Source: Medicago truncatula (Eukaryota; Streptophyta; Magnoliopsida; Fabales; Fabaceae). From it: DNA of 64,000 bases. Of this stretch, positions 33,701 to 45,617 are shown piece by piece (within the stretch, counting starts at the first letter, position 1; each line of letters opens with the position of its first letter). The DNA lies in the NCBI RefSeq assembly GCF_003473485.1, contig NC_053045.1, forward strand, positions 64,481,994 to 64,545,993, in the 5' to 3' direction. Below the pieces are notes generated by a model, which saw nothing but the letters and a program-made list of their open reading frames with translations, ran no database searches and was not told where the DNA came from. The translations under genes and the position numbers were made by a program.

Positions 33701-36622
33701 TTGGGTCTGCTTCCTGATTATGTTTTTTGGCTTTGACCTTGTGCTTTAGTACACATTATCAATACACTACATGATTAGATATAGTTATAGCTGCTTTGGA
33801 CATTTTTCCTATATGGTTGGGTGCTTCGTATCCCTTTTGACTCTCATGTGTTATATACTAATGAAAATCCTACAATTGGATAATTATTGAAATACGCTCT
33901 TGGATTTCATGCTTAGTGAATGAAACGGAGTTGGAGAGGTTAAAGAATGCTTTGAAGCTTCTCTCAGAGGCTGAGAAACAGTTAAGGACTTCCAGTGAAC
34001 GCTCAACATGGTTTACAGCAACTCTTTTGCAGCTTGGTTCCGTACCTTCTTCAGATGTTACTCAGTCAAGTAGCAGCAGGAGGCAGAGCTGCAAGACAAC
34101 TGAAGATGATCCATCAAGTGCTTCAAGAGACATTACTTCTTTCAAGCACAAGTTAGACCTCCAATATATGCCTCAAAAGTCAACACCCCCTGCTTCCTAC
34201 CAAAAATCAGTAAACGGCAGTTCCAGGCTTCAAATTGATGGTTTCAGCTTGAATTCAAAGCCGTCAAATAGCCCAGTTATAGATGATGGATCCACAGTGG
34301 TCTCATCCGATGATCTTATTGCTGGGAATACAATGTTTAGATGCATAGACTCAGGGAAGTTATGCGACATATGGTCATGTTGTATTGAGAGGTGCCACTC
34401 TAAGACATTAAGGCAGCTGCTACACGATCATGGAAAGCTTGTGTCCATATCTGAAGTTCAAGGTAAGCTGATAGTATGCTCAAAACTGACGTTCTTGCCT
34501 GTTTATGAGTTATCTCATAAGTATTTTTTTCAAACTTAGTTGCACTAAGCTTTTTGTAAATGTTTCTGCACACGTCTTTTCTTCAGTTCAGCTATGCCTA
34601 GTTCTGTCATTAAAAGAAGTGAGTGAGACTTTGCCGGTTACTATATATTTTGTTTTGCATTATATCCCTAAGAATGATGTTATTTCTAAAAAGCATATTT
34701 TATCTTGATGTATATGTGTCGTTTTTCCTGTATCATAATTTGTACATATTCTAACAGTTCTTTTATCTTCGTTGTTCTTCTTAATTGTTCCTTTGCCGTA
34801 TCACATCTCTCCCTGTTCTTTCCCCTCATTTAATGTTGCTTCTCTACACCTTCATTACTAAAAGTCAGCTTTTGTTTTGTCATGTATGGTTCCCTTCTCC
34901 TAATTCGTAGTTCTTCTACCAGGTGTTCTTGTAGCATATGTTGCATTTGGGGATGGCGATATTAAACTCAGGGTTGAAAGGTTTTTAAGTAGCATTACAA
35001 ACTCCTTGGAAATTGTTCTTAGACGCATTGTGGAGGTCAGAATTATCCTCTTGCCCGATGGTGAAGGTGAAAATCAGGTTAATCCGTCGGGTCTAAAGCA
35101 AGCCACGTCAGCGTTGGCAAGCAAGGACGAACAAAGGCGAGTTCATATGAATGGAGCTATTGCATATTCAAGCTTGCCTCAATCTGCCATGGGTTCCTCA
35201 GATATTCCAACTGAAGGAAATGGCGCGAAGGAAAGAAGACGGGATAATCCAGTGCAGAGAATTGAATCCATAATTCGTGAGCAGAGGTTGGAAACTGCCT
35301 GGTTGCAAGCTGTAGAAAAAGGTTCCCCTGGATCGTTGAGTCGTTTGAGACCCGAGAAGAATCAAGTCCTGCCTCAGGATGGTGTCTATGGCATAAACCC
35401 AACGGAGTCCATGGATTCAACAAGATTTTCCTCTCATCAGCACAGGGAAGATGACACAAATAGCGATCTTAAAATTTTGGCCCTTAAAAATGGAAGGGTC
35501 CTACCGAAGGATCAGATCGGTAAAAGAGCCGACAGTTATCCCATGTCCCCAAGTATATTGCATGACAGCAGTTTAGCAATATTGTCTGGAAAAGATAACC
35601 TGTAAGTCTTCCATCAATTTTACAATCTATCTCTTGTACAATGTGATTAGAAATTATAGCAAATTGGTTGCTGAAGTCCTTGCATGATTGGTGGGCAAAG
35701 TAGCTGTCATGTTTAGAAAGTGTTTGTTGGATGCACAGACTAATATAATTTCTAGTAGGATGCAAAGTAATGTGTTTGTTGGATGCACAGACTAATATAA
35801 AAGGTTAAAAAACCAATTCTAATGCTTGAACGAATCATATGGAAATAACTATAAAATGTAGATTTCGAACGGTAAATATTGGGAAAATTACTTTAGAGTT
35901 GTAATGGTTGACATGCATGCTTGTGGGTATTTTAAATAGTATCGGATTTCTTGCCTTAAGTACATGGTAAGTATTTCCGTTAACTTAGCTCTTTCTGGAG
36001 CCCTTGTTCTTCACCTCTTCACATGGGCTCCATTTGGAATGGACCCCATAAATGGGTGAACTATCCATCATTCTGATAATTGATTGTATATTTTGAATTA
36101 CCTGGAAATCAGCTGACCCACAAGCTGCAGGTTGTAGCTTGAGTTATGTGGATTGAGTCCATCCTGAAATTTCTTTGTAATTCTTATTTTTCTATTTTTA
36201 TTTTCGTCAAAAATTAAAATGAAACCTACAATAAAGGATTACACAAATGATTGCTTGTGTTGAAAGTCAGGTTTTATTTGTTGCTTACTGCCGCTGTCAA
36301 TTGTTTTTTCTATAGGGATTGTGAATCTGGTTCGGGAGCTGGAGGTTGTGGGTTTTTATGTTGGAATAACAAGTCCAAGACTAGAAGGGCAGTGAAGGTA
36401 ACTTCATTCTGAGCTTATCTTCTCTGAAAATTCATCTACTTGTCTCAATAACAATAACAAATTTGTTGTCTGATTGAACTTTTTTTTTTTTGTCTGATCA
36501 AACTTGTTTAATTATGTTGGAAGCAGGTAAAAGGCACCCCAGTTGGAGGAGCGCGTAAAGTTGGGCGCTTTTCATTGTTTGGTGAGTGTGGTATGCCAAA
36601 GAAAAAGGAGAGTAAAAGATAA
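30725..36622 (+). CDS. STI: STICHEL (DnaX-like regulator of trichome branching)
   Basis: Plant STICHEL protein, related to the gamma/tau subunit of bacterial DNA polymerase III but used in trichome branch number control rather than known replication (family knowledge). Exons 30725-32713, 32845-33064, 33917-34462, 34923-35601, 36316-36397, 36527-36622 give 1203 residues, near the ~1218 of the Arabidopsis protein. Seen in order: start motif LHLKKELTQIRKA.RVLRDPG; a low-complexity Asn/Ser/Glu-rich region (~50-270); LDLPGRQGCGIPCYW; the AAA/clamp-loader core with Walker A GPRGTGKT (466-473), a Cys-rich zinc module (CGYCGEC), Walker B VFVIDECH and sensor-like RTIQSRCQ; a helical lid region; and the basic end VKGTPVGG..KVGRFSLFG. 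Matching motifs at both termini indicate STI itself rather than a STICHEL-like paralogue. No frame damage is seen. Confidence 0.95.
35718..35799. repeat. Imperfect tandem repeat in STICHEL intron 4
   Basis: GTTTGTTGGATGCACAGACTAATATAA-type units occur at about 35720 and 35772, separated by ~25 bases. Intronic and without obvious function. Confidence 0.7.
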
Positions 36623-37945
36623 GGGGGCATTGGATATTCATTTTCCTTTTTTTTGGTAGAAATTTACCCTACTTTTTTCTTTCTTTACTCTATTGGGGAG
36701 ATTCTTGAAGGATGAGTGTGAAATGTGAAGGTTATGTTGTTCAGCAGCTTCTACTTTTGTTCTCCTTTTGCTCCATCCTTTGTTCATGAAATTAATAAAG
36801 AGGAATAGTGCAACCTGTTTTTACTTTATTCATAATCGTAATTCTTGCTACTTTATCCTTCCAAATTGAGTCTTCTTAAGAGAAGCATCGTTTACTTTTT
36901 TTCAAATATGACGGATAAATGTATAAATTAGAAAAGCTAACAACGGGTAAAGCTTTTATTTGTTGAAATTCAAATGGCATTATTTCAACTAAGCATAGTA
37001 ATACAAGAAAAAAGAAGACGGAAATGAGTTTGAGAGTAATGTGGTAAAAACTGACTCAATGAGTGTAAACAAGCGTGCATATAAAGCTTGTATCTTCTTA
37101 ATTATAGTTAAATAATTTGAAAATGACAATGTGTCCATCTTTATGTTGATATATTTTCTTCAATCATCTAGTTACTTTTGTGCTTTACAGCTAACGGTAT
37201 AATTCATTTGATTGACTGGTCTAATCTAGGTAATTCATAAGCTTTATTTCAAATAATAATAACACATCTATCTATCTATATATGTATAGTATGATTCATA
37301 CAAAAACATCCCGCAAAAATGTGCAAACAAATCCATTATCTCGAAATTGAGTTGGACATTTTCTCATTGTGGATGCGACCAGCACTGTTATCACTCACTA
37401 AATCCAATGGTATGCATGTCTTTAAAATTATTCAACATCGCTTATTTTGTTATTTACTTTGGTTTAATTTTTTCATTGAGCATATTAAATATATAATATA
37501 AAATTACAACAACAATCAATCACAGTGACTAAAAATATTATATTTATTAAAAGATTAATTCAATACATCTTAAATTTTATTAAATACTCAATCAGAAAAT
37601 GACGATATATGACTAATATATCAGGTGCACGTTAAAGATTCTTTTAAACATTAGAAAATTGAGACCTTTATCATGTTTGCCAAACTTGATTAAATATCAT
37701 CCCATTGTATGGGGCACTGGTAATGAAAGTAGATTTCTTCTACCATGCGGAAACATTTCCCTTTTTTAAGGCAATGGCCATGTGCTTTTACACAAATCTC
37801 AATAAGTTAAACAAAGTAACTCAAAAACTTGTATACAGTTTCCTCAGCTGCAAGACGCCAATTTGCAGGACAAAAATCAACAATCAATTGTATAAAAATT
37901 GTTTAACAATGATTTCCCTTCAATGGTGAGATTGGCAAAACTTCA
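36623..37945. other. Intergenic region between convergent STI and IspD
   Basis: About 1.3 kb of 3' UTRs and AT-rich DNA. No further gene or repeat is recognised. Confidence 0.55.
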
Positions 37946-40900
37946 TTAAGAACTTTCCCCAGAATTTATATTCAATATTCTCTCTGCCAGTAATAAATCA
38001 TCAGGCGTAGTCACCTGCAAAACACCTCAAGGAGTTTATATATTTTGTATCAGGCAGCACCACATGTTTCAGTGCTAGTGATAGATCAAGTCAAAACATG
38101 TGCGAACTTAAATCCCCGATCGTTGTTATCCAAATCAATTGAATTTTTAAATGAAAACTATTTTCTACAGAAAAGGACATTTTTAAATAGTATGTACACG
38201 ATTTAGGATTTTTTTATTTTTTTTTACAAATGATTTAGGACAGTTAATATGTTAAAAAGGTAAATTGATAACAAGAAACAAATCAAAGTTACAACAAAAT
38301 AAGTAAAACTGAACAAAGCCATAATTCTATTTAATGGCTCCAACCCAAGATAAGTTATGCCCAAAGCCCAAAAGTGCAAAATTTTCAGACATCAAGGGGG
38401 GAATTCGGATAAATAACTTAATCGAGTACTTATTATACGAGAAGTTAGGTATAAACTAAAGAGTATTTCTACAATAATAAGAAAGAGCTAAAACTTGGAA
38501 TAACCTAAAAACAACTAATATGGACACGTCATAAGCTATTTTTATAAGTTCTTTCAAGCATTTATACGGTCCTTATGTCACAAGTTAAGTTCATTCGAAA
38601 CGCCCTCTCAATTCTCATAAGCCCAAATGCTTTCTATGACATGCTTAGTCGTGGGTGTCTGCCATATAGTAGCCGTACTACTACTAGCAAATCATATGGT
38701 ACCAAATGATATAAGTTACAGTTATAAAGGCCTAACCATCATGTAACCAGGAGAGAATATAGTTGGCTACCTTGATGTTGGTATAAGATCCTTCTGTGAT
38801 GTAAACAGGATGTTTAAGGTGCTCCACAATGGACACATCATCAGTAACTTCAAGGCCTTCTCTGCAAAGAAGGTTGTACATAGCATACCAGTTAGTTTCT
38901 GAAAGGCAACCTATCTTCTCAACATTGTTCCGAATAATGAAACCAAATTTTCTAAACTTGTTACCACATATTTTGGTTTTACCATAAATGACTCACCCGG
39001 CTGGTCAATATGCCTGGATAGTTCTTGGTTCATATAGGGTGACAGTATTTTTTTTAGTTAACAAGGTTCATAAACAACTGAAGAATAGGATACTTCGCAA
39101 TTAAATTAAGCATAAGAATATAAACTACCTATTTACAAGCTCAAAGCCTTTCCTCAGCAACTCGGGTTTGATAATCTACACGAATTAATGAGTATTGTGA
39201 GTAGCTGACTAGGTTTCCAAAATTAAATGAGATATACATTGTCATATTTGCAGTTTGACCTGTGGGGTCTGCATCTCCCATAGTGTTTTTCTGTCCAGTG
39301 TTCTAACCACAAATGATTCAGTGTTTGCCTGCAGAAAGATTAGCTTACAAACATCATTATTTTCAAGTCCATTAAGGGAAAGCGGCTAAATTACATGCAT
39401 ACATACACCCAAGCTCAAATTGATAATTTCATTCTTGATTAGAAGACACTCTTGTATGCACAACTATGTTCATAGTTATTGATACTTAACCAAGTATGAA
39501 CAAACAATAATACAACTAAGATTAAAAACATGTCCACAGTTGTAAAGCAGTTATGTAACTGTGAATGGAACATCAATTTTAATCTCTAAACTAATTTTGA
39601 ACTTAAAAGCATCAAAATTATTTTAGAAGAATTAATTGTGAAAAAGCACTTGGTTTCAAGTCAAGATAACCACTAATTTCTGTAAACTTGGCTGCTTGAG
39701 TGCTAATTTGCAAGGAAAATAACAGATTTTGATCAGGTTATAAGAAATTCGTATTCACTAGTATTTTGGAGCTTTAGTGGTTGCTTTGTTTCATCATTTA
39801 AGTGCACCGTGATATGATCCCTTAGTCTCTTGTGACTGTGGCAGGAAAATTTGCAAAGAACTATGATGCAAGGATAAGCCAATTACCTCATGCTCTGTTT
39901 TTTTCTTCAGCACAAACCTCTATTTTATGTATAATTTTCTAAGTGCTATTCAACTGCTATGTTGATAGTAACACACCAACCCCACTCAATAGTCTAAAAT
40001 AAAATGGTCCAGTCAATATCTTCTTTTTCTTAATTTTATATACTTCAATTTTTCATTTCTTTAATTTCAACAAATATTTTATTTGCATGTTTATTCGCTG
40101 GTTTAAAATTTCTATTATTATATTGTATTTGCTAATATTTTGTGATTTTTTATTTTATTTTTATGTATATGTATCCTAAATGTACAGCATCCTATATTTT
40201 CTACGAAATGAGGTATGGCCGTATCGGATATGTATCGTATCCGATACTCATATCGTATCCATGCATCATAGGCAAAGATTGAGTATAAGGAACAAAGCTA
40301 GACTTGGAAAAAAAAAATGAACCTGTCTCTCCCACTTCAGTGCCTAGGCACTAAATTTTAAATGCCTAAGCACTTTAGATTAGAAACAAACTTTCTTTTG
40401 CCACCTCAGTGGCTAGGCACCCATAAGGCATAACCATTAACTAATGTCTAGGTACTCCGACCATATATCAGAATCTTCTCTGCATGGTGTGCTCTTCGGC
40501 TACCAAAATCCTAAGTGTCATTTAGTGCTATAAATATCAGTTTTCTGCATACTGTTAGAGCGAGAATGCACAGCACACTCAGCGCAAGGAGACTATGAGA
40601 TTCTAGGATAATCAAAGTTTTGAAGGATTTTATTTTTACTGGACTCGTCACCTATTTATTGATGATGGCTAAGGAGTTATCTTCTCTTTTGTTTGTTGTT
40701 TTTATCTCCACCTTTATTATAGATAAAGAAATTCATCAACCGCTTACAATAATCATAAGAAGCACATGCAAACAAAACAACTAATGAATACCTCTTTGAT
40801 TGTAGCCTTCACAGGGACACCAAGAACAGAAGCTCCATTCAACAATCCATCTTTAAGGACCTTAAAACAAAAGATAGATAATAATATAAGTAGGTAGGTT

Positions 40901-42763
40901 AATTTCTTTGATTGTAGCAATAGTGTTGATTTTCTTGATGTATGCATAAAATTCAGAAAAATTAAGCGGTGAACTTGGTAATTTGTGTGAGAGAATTTTA
41001 TTGAACCAAAACCTTTTTCACATCTTCTTGTAACACTAAAGGTCTCGCAGAATCATGAACACAAACAAGCTCAGAGTTTGGATCAACAGTCTGTAAAAAA
41101 GGCATTTAATAATAATATAAGGAGCCAATAGTGTTAAAGGGATAAACAAGTCAAAATTAACACAAACTACAGAAATGCGTGCATAAACTTCCCAATTTTT
41201 ATTTATGCAAACTCAATCAACTAAACAAACCAAATGTTGTCGCGCTGACAACAGTTAATTACCATTTTACATGGATTCCAACATTTTGAACAGTCTGTTT
41301 TATGGGTATATGAAGATTAGAAATTGATTGAAAATGCGGGTGACCAGAATGCCAACTTATTAACTACGTGTTTGGATGCATGTTATCTTTGTTTTCTCGC
41401 GTCCTAATAATGTTTCAACACTGAAGTAGAATATCACAAAGTTAATGGATTGTGCAGTGATACCGTGCTCCCCAATTTACCAAACACACTAATATTATAT
41501 TGATATCTAAATAGATTAGATTTGAGTTACATCACACCACTTATTGCTTCACCTAGCAACGTAATTCAGTGCTTCCGACGGTCTGACCTAGATATTTATA
41601 TATTTACTGTAGAATTTTCCAAAATATCTGAAATAAAAATGTATTGGCATGTTAACTAAATGGCAAGATTCGAGTTTGTCACGCCCAGCTAATGATCATT
41701 GTTTGGGAAGGAAAAGGTATGAAAAGAAACTCTGGCCTCAATTGATATAAAATTGCGCTAAAGAAATGCAGCACGCATAAAAATATTTCATGATACAGAT
41801 TATTAAACAAGCAAAAAAAAAAAACAGCACATTCCTGAAGGCCGTTGTAAACAGAATCCTGTCTTTCTTTTCCAGGCAGTGCAAATTTGAGGTCTGGTTG
41901 GCAATTTCCTTTGGCATCTGAGGGGAGGGGGAATAAATAATATTAATAGGCAAGAGGGAAAGACATGACATAGTGTTATGGAAGATGAGGAAAGAAGAAA
42001 CCTTGAAAAATGTGGTTGTAGGAAGGATCGCAAACGACAATGATTTCTTTGACTTGAAGCATGCGAGAGAAAGTGTAGAAACTGCAACATATACTGGTGG
42101 AATTAAGTTAAATTGTAAAGAAATGGAACATAAAGTGAGTGAATATATGATTAACTACCTATAGAGTGCAATGGGTTGGCCTAAGAGAGGAAGATATTGC
42201 TTTGGCATGGTAGCCTATTTATGTATAAAAAGAAATAAATAAGAAATTGATTGATTAAAATGTTAGTATTGATAATAATAAAAAGGAGACAGAGACAGAG
42301 ACAGAGACAGAGAGAGAACATACTCCCATTCTCTTGCCCTTTCCTCCAGCGAGCAGTACAACAGAGACGCTTCTGTCTTTAACGACAACATGAGAGTGAG
42401 AGTCATTATCCTGTTCCTGCAGAAACAAATAAAAAAGTCAACCTCAATAGTAAGAGTAATTGAATTGAATTGAATTGAATTGGAATGGAAAAGGAAGAGT
42501 TAATTTACTTGGGCGGTGGGAAGAGCAGCAGCATAACATATTGAGGTTGATGATAATACATTTTTGTTGTTGTTGTTTATAGATATTTGAGGACCTGACC
42601 TGACTACAGTAACAACAGTGAGTAACAAACAAACAAACAAGTTTATTTAACAAAGAGTACAGATTGACTTGCCTTTAGCTGTAGTTGTAAGAGATTTGAG
42701 TGTTGGGAACGGCAATCCCAGATGAAGAAGAGGAGAATGCTGAAACTTAATCACAAATTCCAT
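37946..42763 (-). CDS. ISPD: 2-C-methyl-D-erythritol 4-phosphate cytidylyltransferase, plastid
   Basis: Third enzyme of the plastid MEP pathway: MEP + CTP gives CDP-methylerythritol and pyrophosphate (family knowledge). Twelve exons on the minus strand: 42763-42673, 42603-42509, 42416-42324, 42214-42159, 42081-42002, 41917-41835, 41090-41013, 40860-40792, 39328-39260, 39175-39129, 38861-38771, 38014-37946; 306 residues against ~302 in Arabidopsis. Residues 1-~75 are Ser/Thr/Asn-rich, like a plastid transit peptide. The enzyme has [10 protein letters not shown] (83-92, CTP loop), MPKQY (96-100), [29 protein letters not shown] (177-183), [21 protein letters not shown] and the end [13 protein letters not shown]. 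Intron 1 has a GC donor. Intron 6 appears to start GA (41834-41833); all other introns are GT-AG. If the GA site is not spliced, a frameshift and early stop would follow, so the allele could be impaired. It shares a 304-bp divergent upstream region with the NDUFB3 gene. Confidence 0.92.
40200..40460. repeat. Palindromic repeat cluster in IspD intron 8
   Basis: Contains the self-complementary GTATCGGATATGTATCG...GTATCCGATAC block, then a series of variants of GTGCCTAGGCAC (about 40340, 40366, 40411, 40442). Probably an old element; boundaries are unknown. Confidence 0.35.
41833..41834 (-). other. ISPD: Apparent GA splice donor of IspD intron 6
   Basis: The exon reads GGCCTTCAG then GAATGT on the minus strand, where a donor would be CAG|GTATGT-like. 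Joining CAG (ends 41835) to ACT (41090) keeps frame and the family's exact spacing. Competing GT sites: four bases later (41830) gives an immediate stop; nine bases later (41825) keeps frame, adds Glu-Cys-Ala, and has a very poor T-run donor. Confidence 0.65.
42286..42316. repeat. GAGACA microsatellite in IspD intron 3
   Basis: Four to five consecutive GAGACA units followed by GAGAGA. Likely length-polymorphic. Confidence 0.85.
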
Positions 42764-43067
42764 CTCTCTCCTACACAAACAAACAAACTGGTACTTGGGA
42801 GAGGGAGGGGAATAATAATAATAATAATAAGAAGAAGAAGAGATTAATGAGTTTATTTTATTTTATTTTTATCGCTACAGACAGATGACGACAGATAGAA
42901 AGTTTAAAAAATAAATAAAAATAAAATGGAGTGGGTAAGTTAGTTAGTATTGGGCTCGGGGCGAAAGAGAGAGATGTTTTGGGTCGGGCCCATGAAGCTG
43001 AAAAGTAAGTGGAAATAGAAGAAGAGAGAGAGAAGGATCTAGGAATCGAATCGATCAATCGGAAGAA
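42764..43067. promoter_or_regulatory. Divergent promoter of ISPD and NDUFB3 with site II elements
   Basis: The two start codons are only 304 bases apart and face away from each other. TGGGCT (42951-42956) and GGGCCCAT (42986-42993) match the site II / TCP-binding core found in promoters of nuclear genes for mitochondrial proteins (established for plant respiratory genes). An ATA/AGA microsatellite (42811-42841) lies on the ISPD side. Both sites lie closer to NDUFB3. Confidence 0.65.
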
Positions 43068-43605
43068 ATGGGAGCAGGAAAGAATACAGCAGAGTTCTTC
43101 AAGAGGAGAGATGAATGGAGGAAGCATCCGATGCTTGGCAATCAGATGCGTCATGCCACTCCTGGTCTCGGCATCGCTCTTGTCGCTTTTGGTGTCTACC
43201 TTGTTGCTGAACAAGTCTACAACAAGATCAATTCCTCTTCTCATTCTCATCACCATGTATGTATTCTTATTCTTAATCTTAGGGTTTTCAATTCCATCCA
43301 TCCATCCTACGCCCGCCCCCTTTTATTATTATTATTATTCCATTCCCAAATAACATTTTATTACTGCTAGGGATTCAATTCAATTGCATATGGTTGCTTG
43401 TTATATATATGTCTGTCTGTGTAGTTTAATTTGTTTAGAAACAATAGAGATTTTGGGGAACAATTTTTTTTGCCTTGGTCAATTGGTTGCACCGGGACTC
43501 GTTTTCATAAATTAAATTATAACAATGCATCCTGTGTCTTTTTGTACTATTCATTCACTTACACTTAATTACATTACTTTCGCAGGTGAAGGCTGGGGAC
43601 CATTG
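43068..43605 (+). CDS. NADH dehydrogenase (complex I) B12/NDUFB3 subunit
   Basis: Small accessory subunit of mitochondrial complex I, in the membrane arm (family knowledge). Exons 43068-43256 and 43585-43605 give 69 residues, the usual plant size. Seen: EFFKRRDEWRKHPML, strongly conserved in plant B12 subunits, then NQMRHATPG, one hydrophobic helix (GLGIALVAFGVYLVAEQVY, about 33-51) and a His/Ser-rich tail ending KAGDH. The second exon codes for only six residues. The start ATG sits in a GAAGAAATGG context and is the only one giving the conserved N-terminus. Confidence 0.93.
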
Positions 43606-44149
43606 AGTCAGGACCATCATCAATCCATTGTTTCCCTTGTTCAACCTGAATGAATTTGCTTGCTTAAATAATATTACTTTCAAAACCAGTTTTCCTTTCA
43701 ATGTAATTTGCTTGGGATTTATTTCACTACTCTCTGTATAATCAATGCCTCACTACTTTCTTTCACTGATATACTACATCTGTTTCTCTTTCTTTGCTTG
43801 CTTGCTTGCTTTTCTGTATTTCAATTTTATACCATCCATCATCTGTTATGTTATATATACCATTCCATTTCACATCATCTGTTAATTAGCTGGAGAATTC
43901 AATAACAGAACCCAACCAATCACACTAGTATATTTCAATGCTCACCCACCTACCACATAATTAACAAAACTGAATCAGCTAGAGCTGTAGAGAGGGAGAC
44001 CAAGGGGGACGGGGAAAATACATACATTTGCTTATTTCAAAATGACTTCTCCTGTTTTAAGGATGATAAGAGAGCCCCTGGGGCTGTTGCTACTTTCAGA
44101 TGCATGCAAGAGGTTCTTACAATTTAAGCTCTTATCTTATCAGTTGGCG
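43606..44149. other. 3' flank of the NDUFB3 gene
   Basis: Probable 3' UTR and intergenic DNA. No gene recognised. Confidence 0.5.
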
Positions 44150-44880
44150 GCCTCCTCCTTTAGATTGAGTGAAATTGAATACTGATAGTGCTAGTAAAAA
44201 CAGTGACTGAGTTGGTTGTCGGGGTGTGATTCGCGAACCCAATGGTAACTGGTTTGTATGGGTTCTATAAATGTATCACTAGTTGCAATGCTTTTTTTGC
44301 TGAGTTGCGGGGGGTTTGGAAGGGTTGCAATTAACGTGTATGAGGGGCTATAAAACAGGAGAGCTGTGTCTGTTGAACCAAAGGTTGTTGGTGGATATTT
44401 TTAACAAGAAAGATGTTTGCTATGTTATGGCGTGGAGTTTAATCCAACCCAACATACTCGTAGGCTTCTTCAGATAGATTGGAAAGTGAAAGGGTGCCAT
44501 TTTTATTGTGGCATTGATGTTTTGACTTACATGGAATGTGATAGTATTAAGTTCTTGATTTTTTTTTATTTTTTTTTTGAACAAGCCAAAATGGAATTAT
44601 ATTACGACACCGATAGCAGTTCCCAAGCACAAGGTGTGCCTAAGAGACCACTACAAATATACAAAAGGGAACAATGTCAAAAGGAGAAAAAACCACCGTG
44701 GTTAGCCAATACCTCGACAAGATTATTAAGTTCTTGATTTTGTTTATTTGTTTTACAAGCGTAGTGTGTTCTTGATTGTTGTTTCTTGCTTATGTTATGG
44801 GAGTTAGTAGTTCTCATTCGATTTCTCCTTGATTGTTCTTCTTTGGGCTTAGATCCTCTTTCATTCCAAAATAAAAAAGA
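44150..44880 (+). mobile_element. Degenerate RNase H (RVT_3) end of a LINE
   Basis: With frameshifts allowed, the plus strand reads GVIREPNGNWFV, then CNAFFAELRGVWKGLQL, a recognisable type-I RNase H fold as found at the 3' end of plant LINEs. Stops interrupt every frame. A 161-bp minus-strand LINE tail (44563-44723) is inserted in it. The end near 44868-44881 is A-rich. Confidence 0.65.
44563..44723 (-). mobile_element. 161-bp LINE 3' tail inserted in an older LINE
   Basis: Starting with a T-run (the poly(A) tail on the other strand), the sequence GCACAAGGTGTGCCTAAGAG is the reverse complement of the LINE 3' UTR seen at ~26170-26215 (CTTAAGTACACCTTGTGC). It is flanked by a perfect 18-bp TSD, TATTAAGTTCTTGATTTT, at 44545-44562 and 44724-44741. 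Confidence 0.85.
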
Positions 44881-45617
44881 AATGTTCATACACTGAAACT
44901 TATTTAAGCAAAATGGTGAATCCTAATATCATAACAGACTCGCACATTGGCAATTGATTCATAGAATTCATTTTGTACGCAATATAAGATTTACTATCTC
45001 CATCATTTCATTTCAATGACGGAATGTTTGGAAGAGTTAAAAGAAAAAAAGGGTTTTCTCCTAGTAACGTCTTCTTAGTTACAAACTTGTCCTAATGTTA
45101 AGCAACATTTCAATTACTATTTAGTAATTGAATTGACCGTATGCAAAGATTCATCACGATGTCGAGTTTGCCATCACTACTTTATTGTGCTACAGAATCA
45201 TTCTTGTCAAATTTATCGTGTATGTATTAGATACGAAAATAATTGGCTGTATCGAGTTACTCAACAATTAGCGCCAGAAATTCCTTAGGCGCATGAGTGA
45301 CTTGTTATTATTATTAATTGAAAGTCTATGAATTTCATCAAACTCAAAAGCATGTATGTAATAATCTCTAAAAAGAGGGATAAGATGCAGCAGTGTGTGT
45401 TTACATGCTGTAGTAATGTCCGTACAAAAGTGACTCAAATTCTAAAAATGAAGCCAAGGACAGAACGCAATTCGCACATTGGTCTAGGTCTAAACACAAG
45501 AGATTCTCTATGAATAATTTATTATTATTATTGTAATAACAGTAAAACAAATTTGTAAAAAATAAACATAACAGTAAGTAATAATAAATAATACATGATG
45601 AGTAACAAGTAACAAGT
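44881..45617. other. Intergenic DNA after LINE relics
   Basis: Includes the 3' flank of the F-box gene. No other gene is recognised. Confidence 0.5.
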
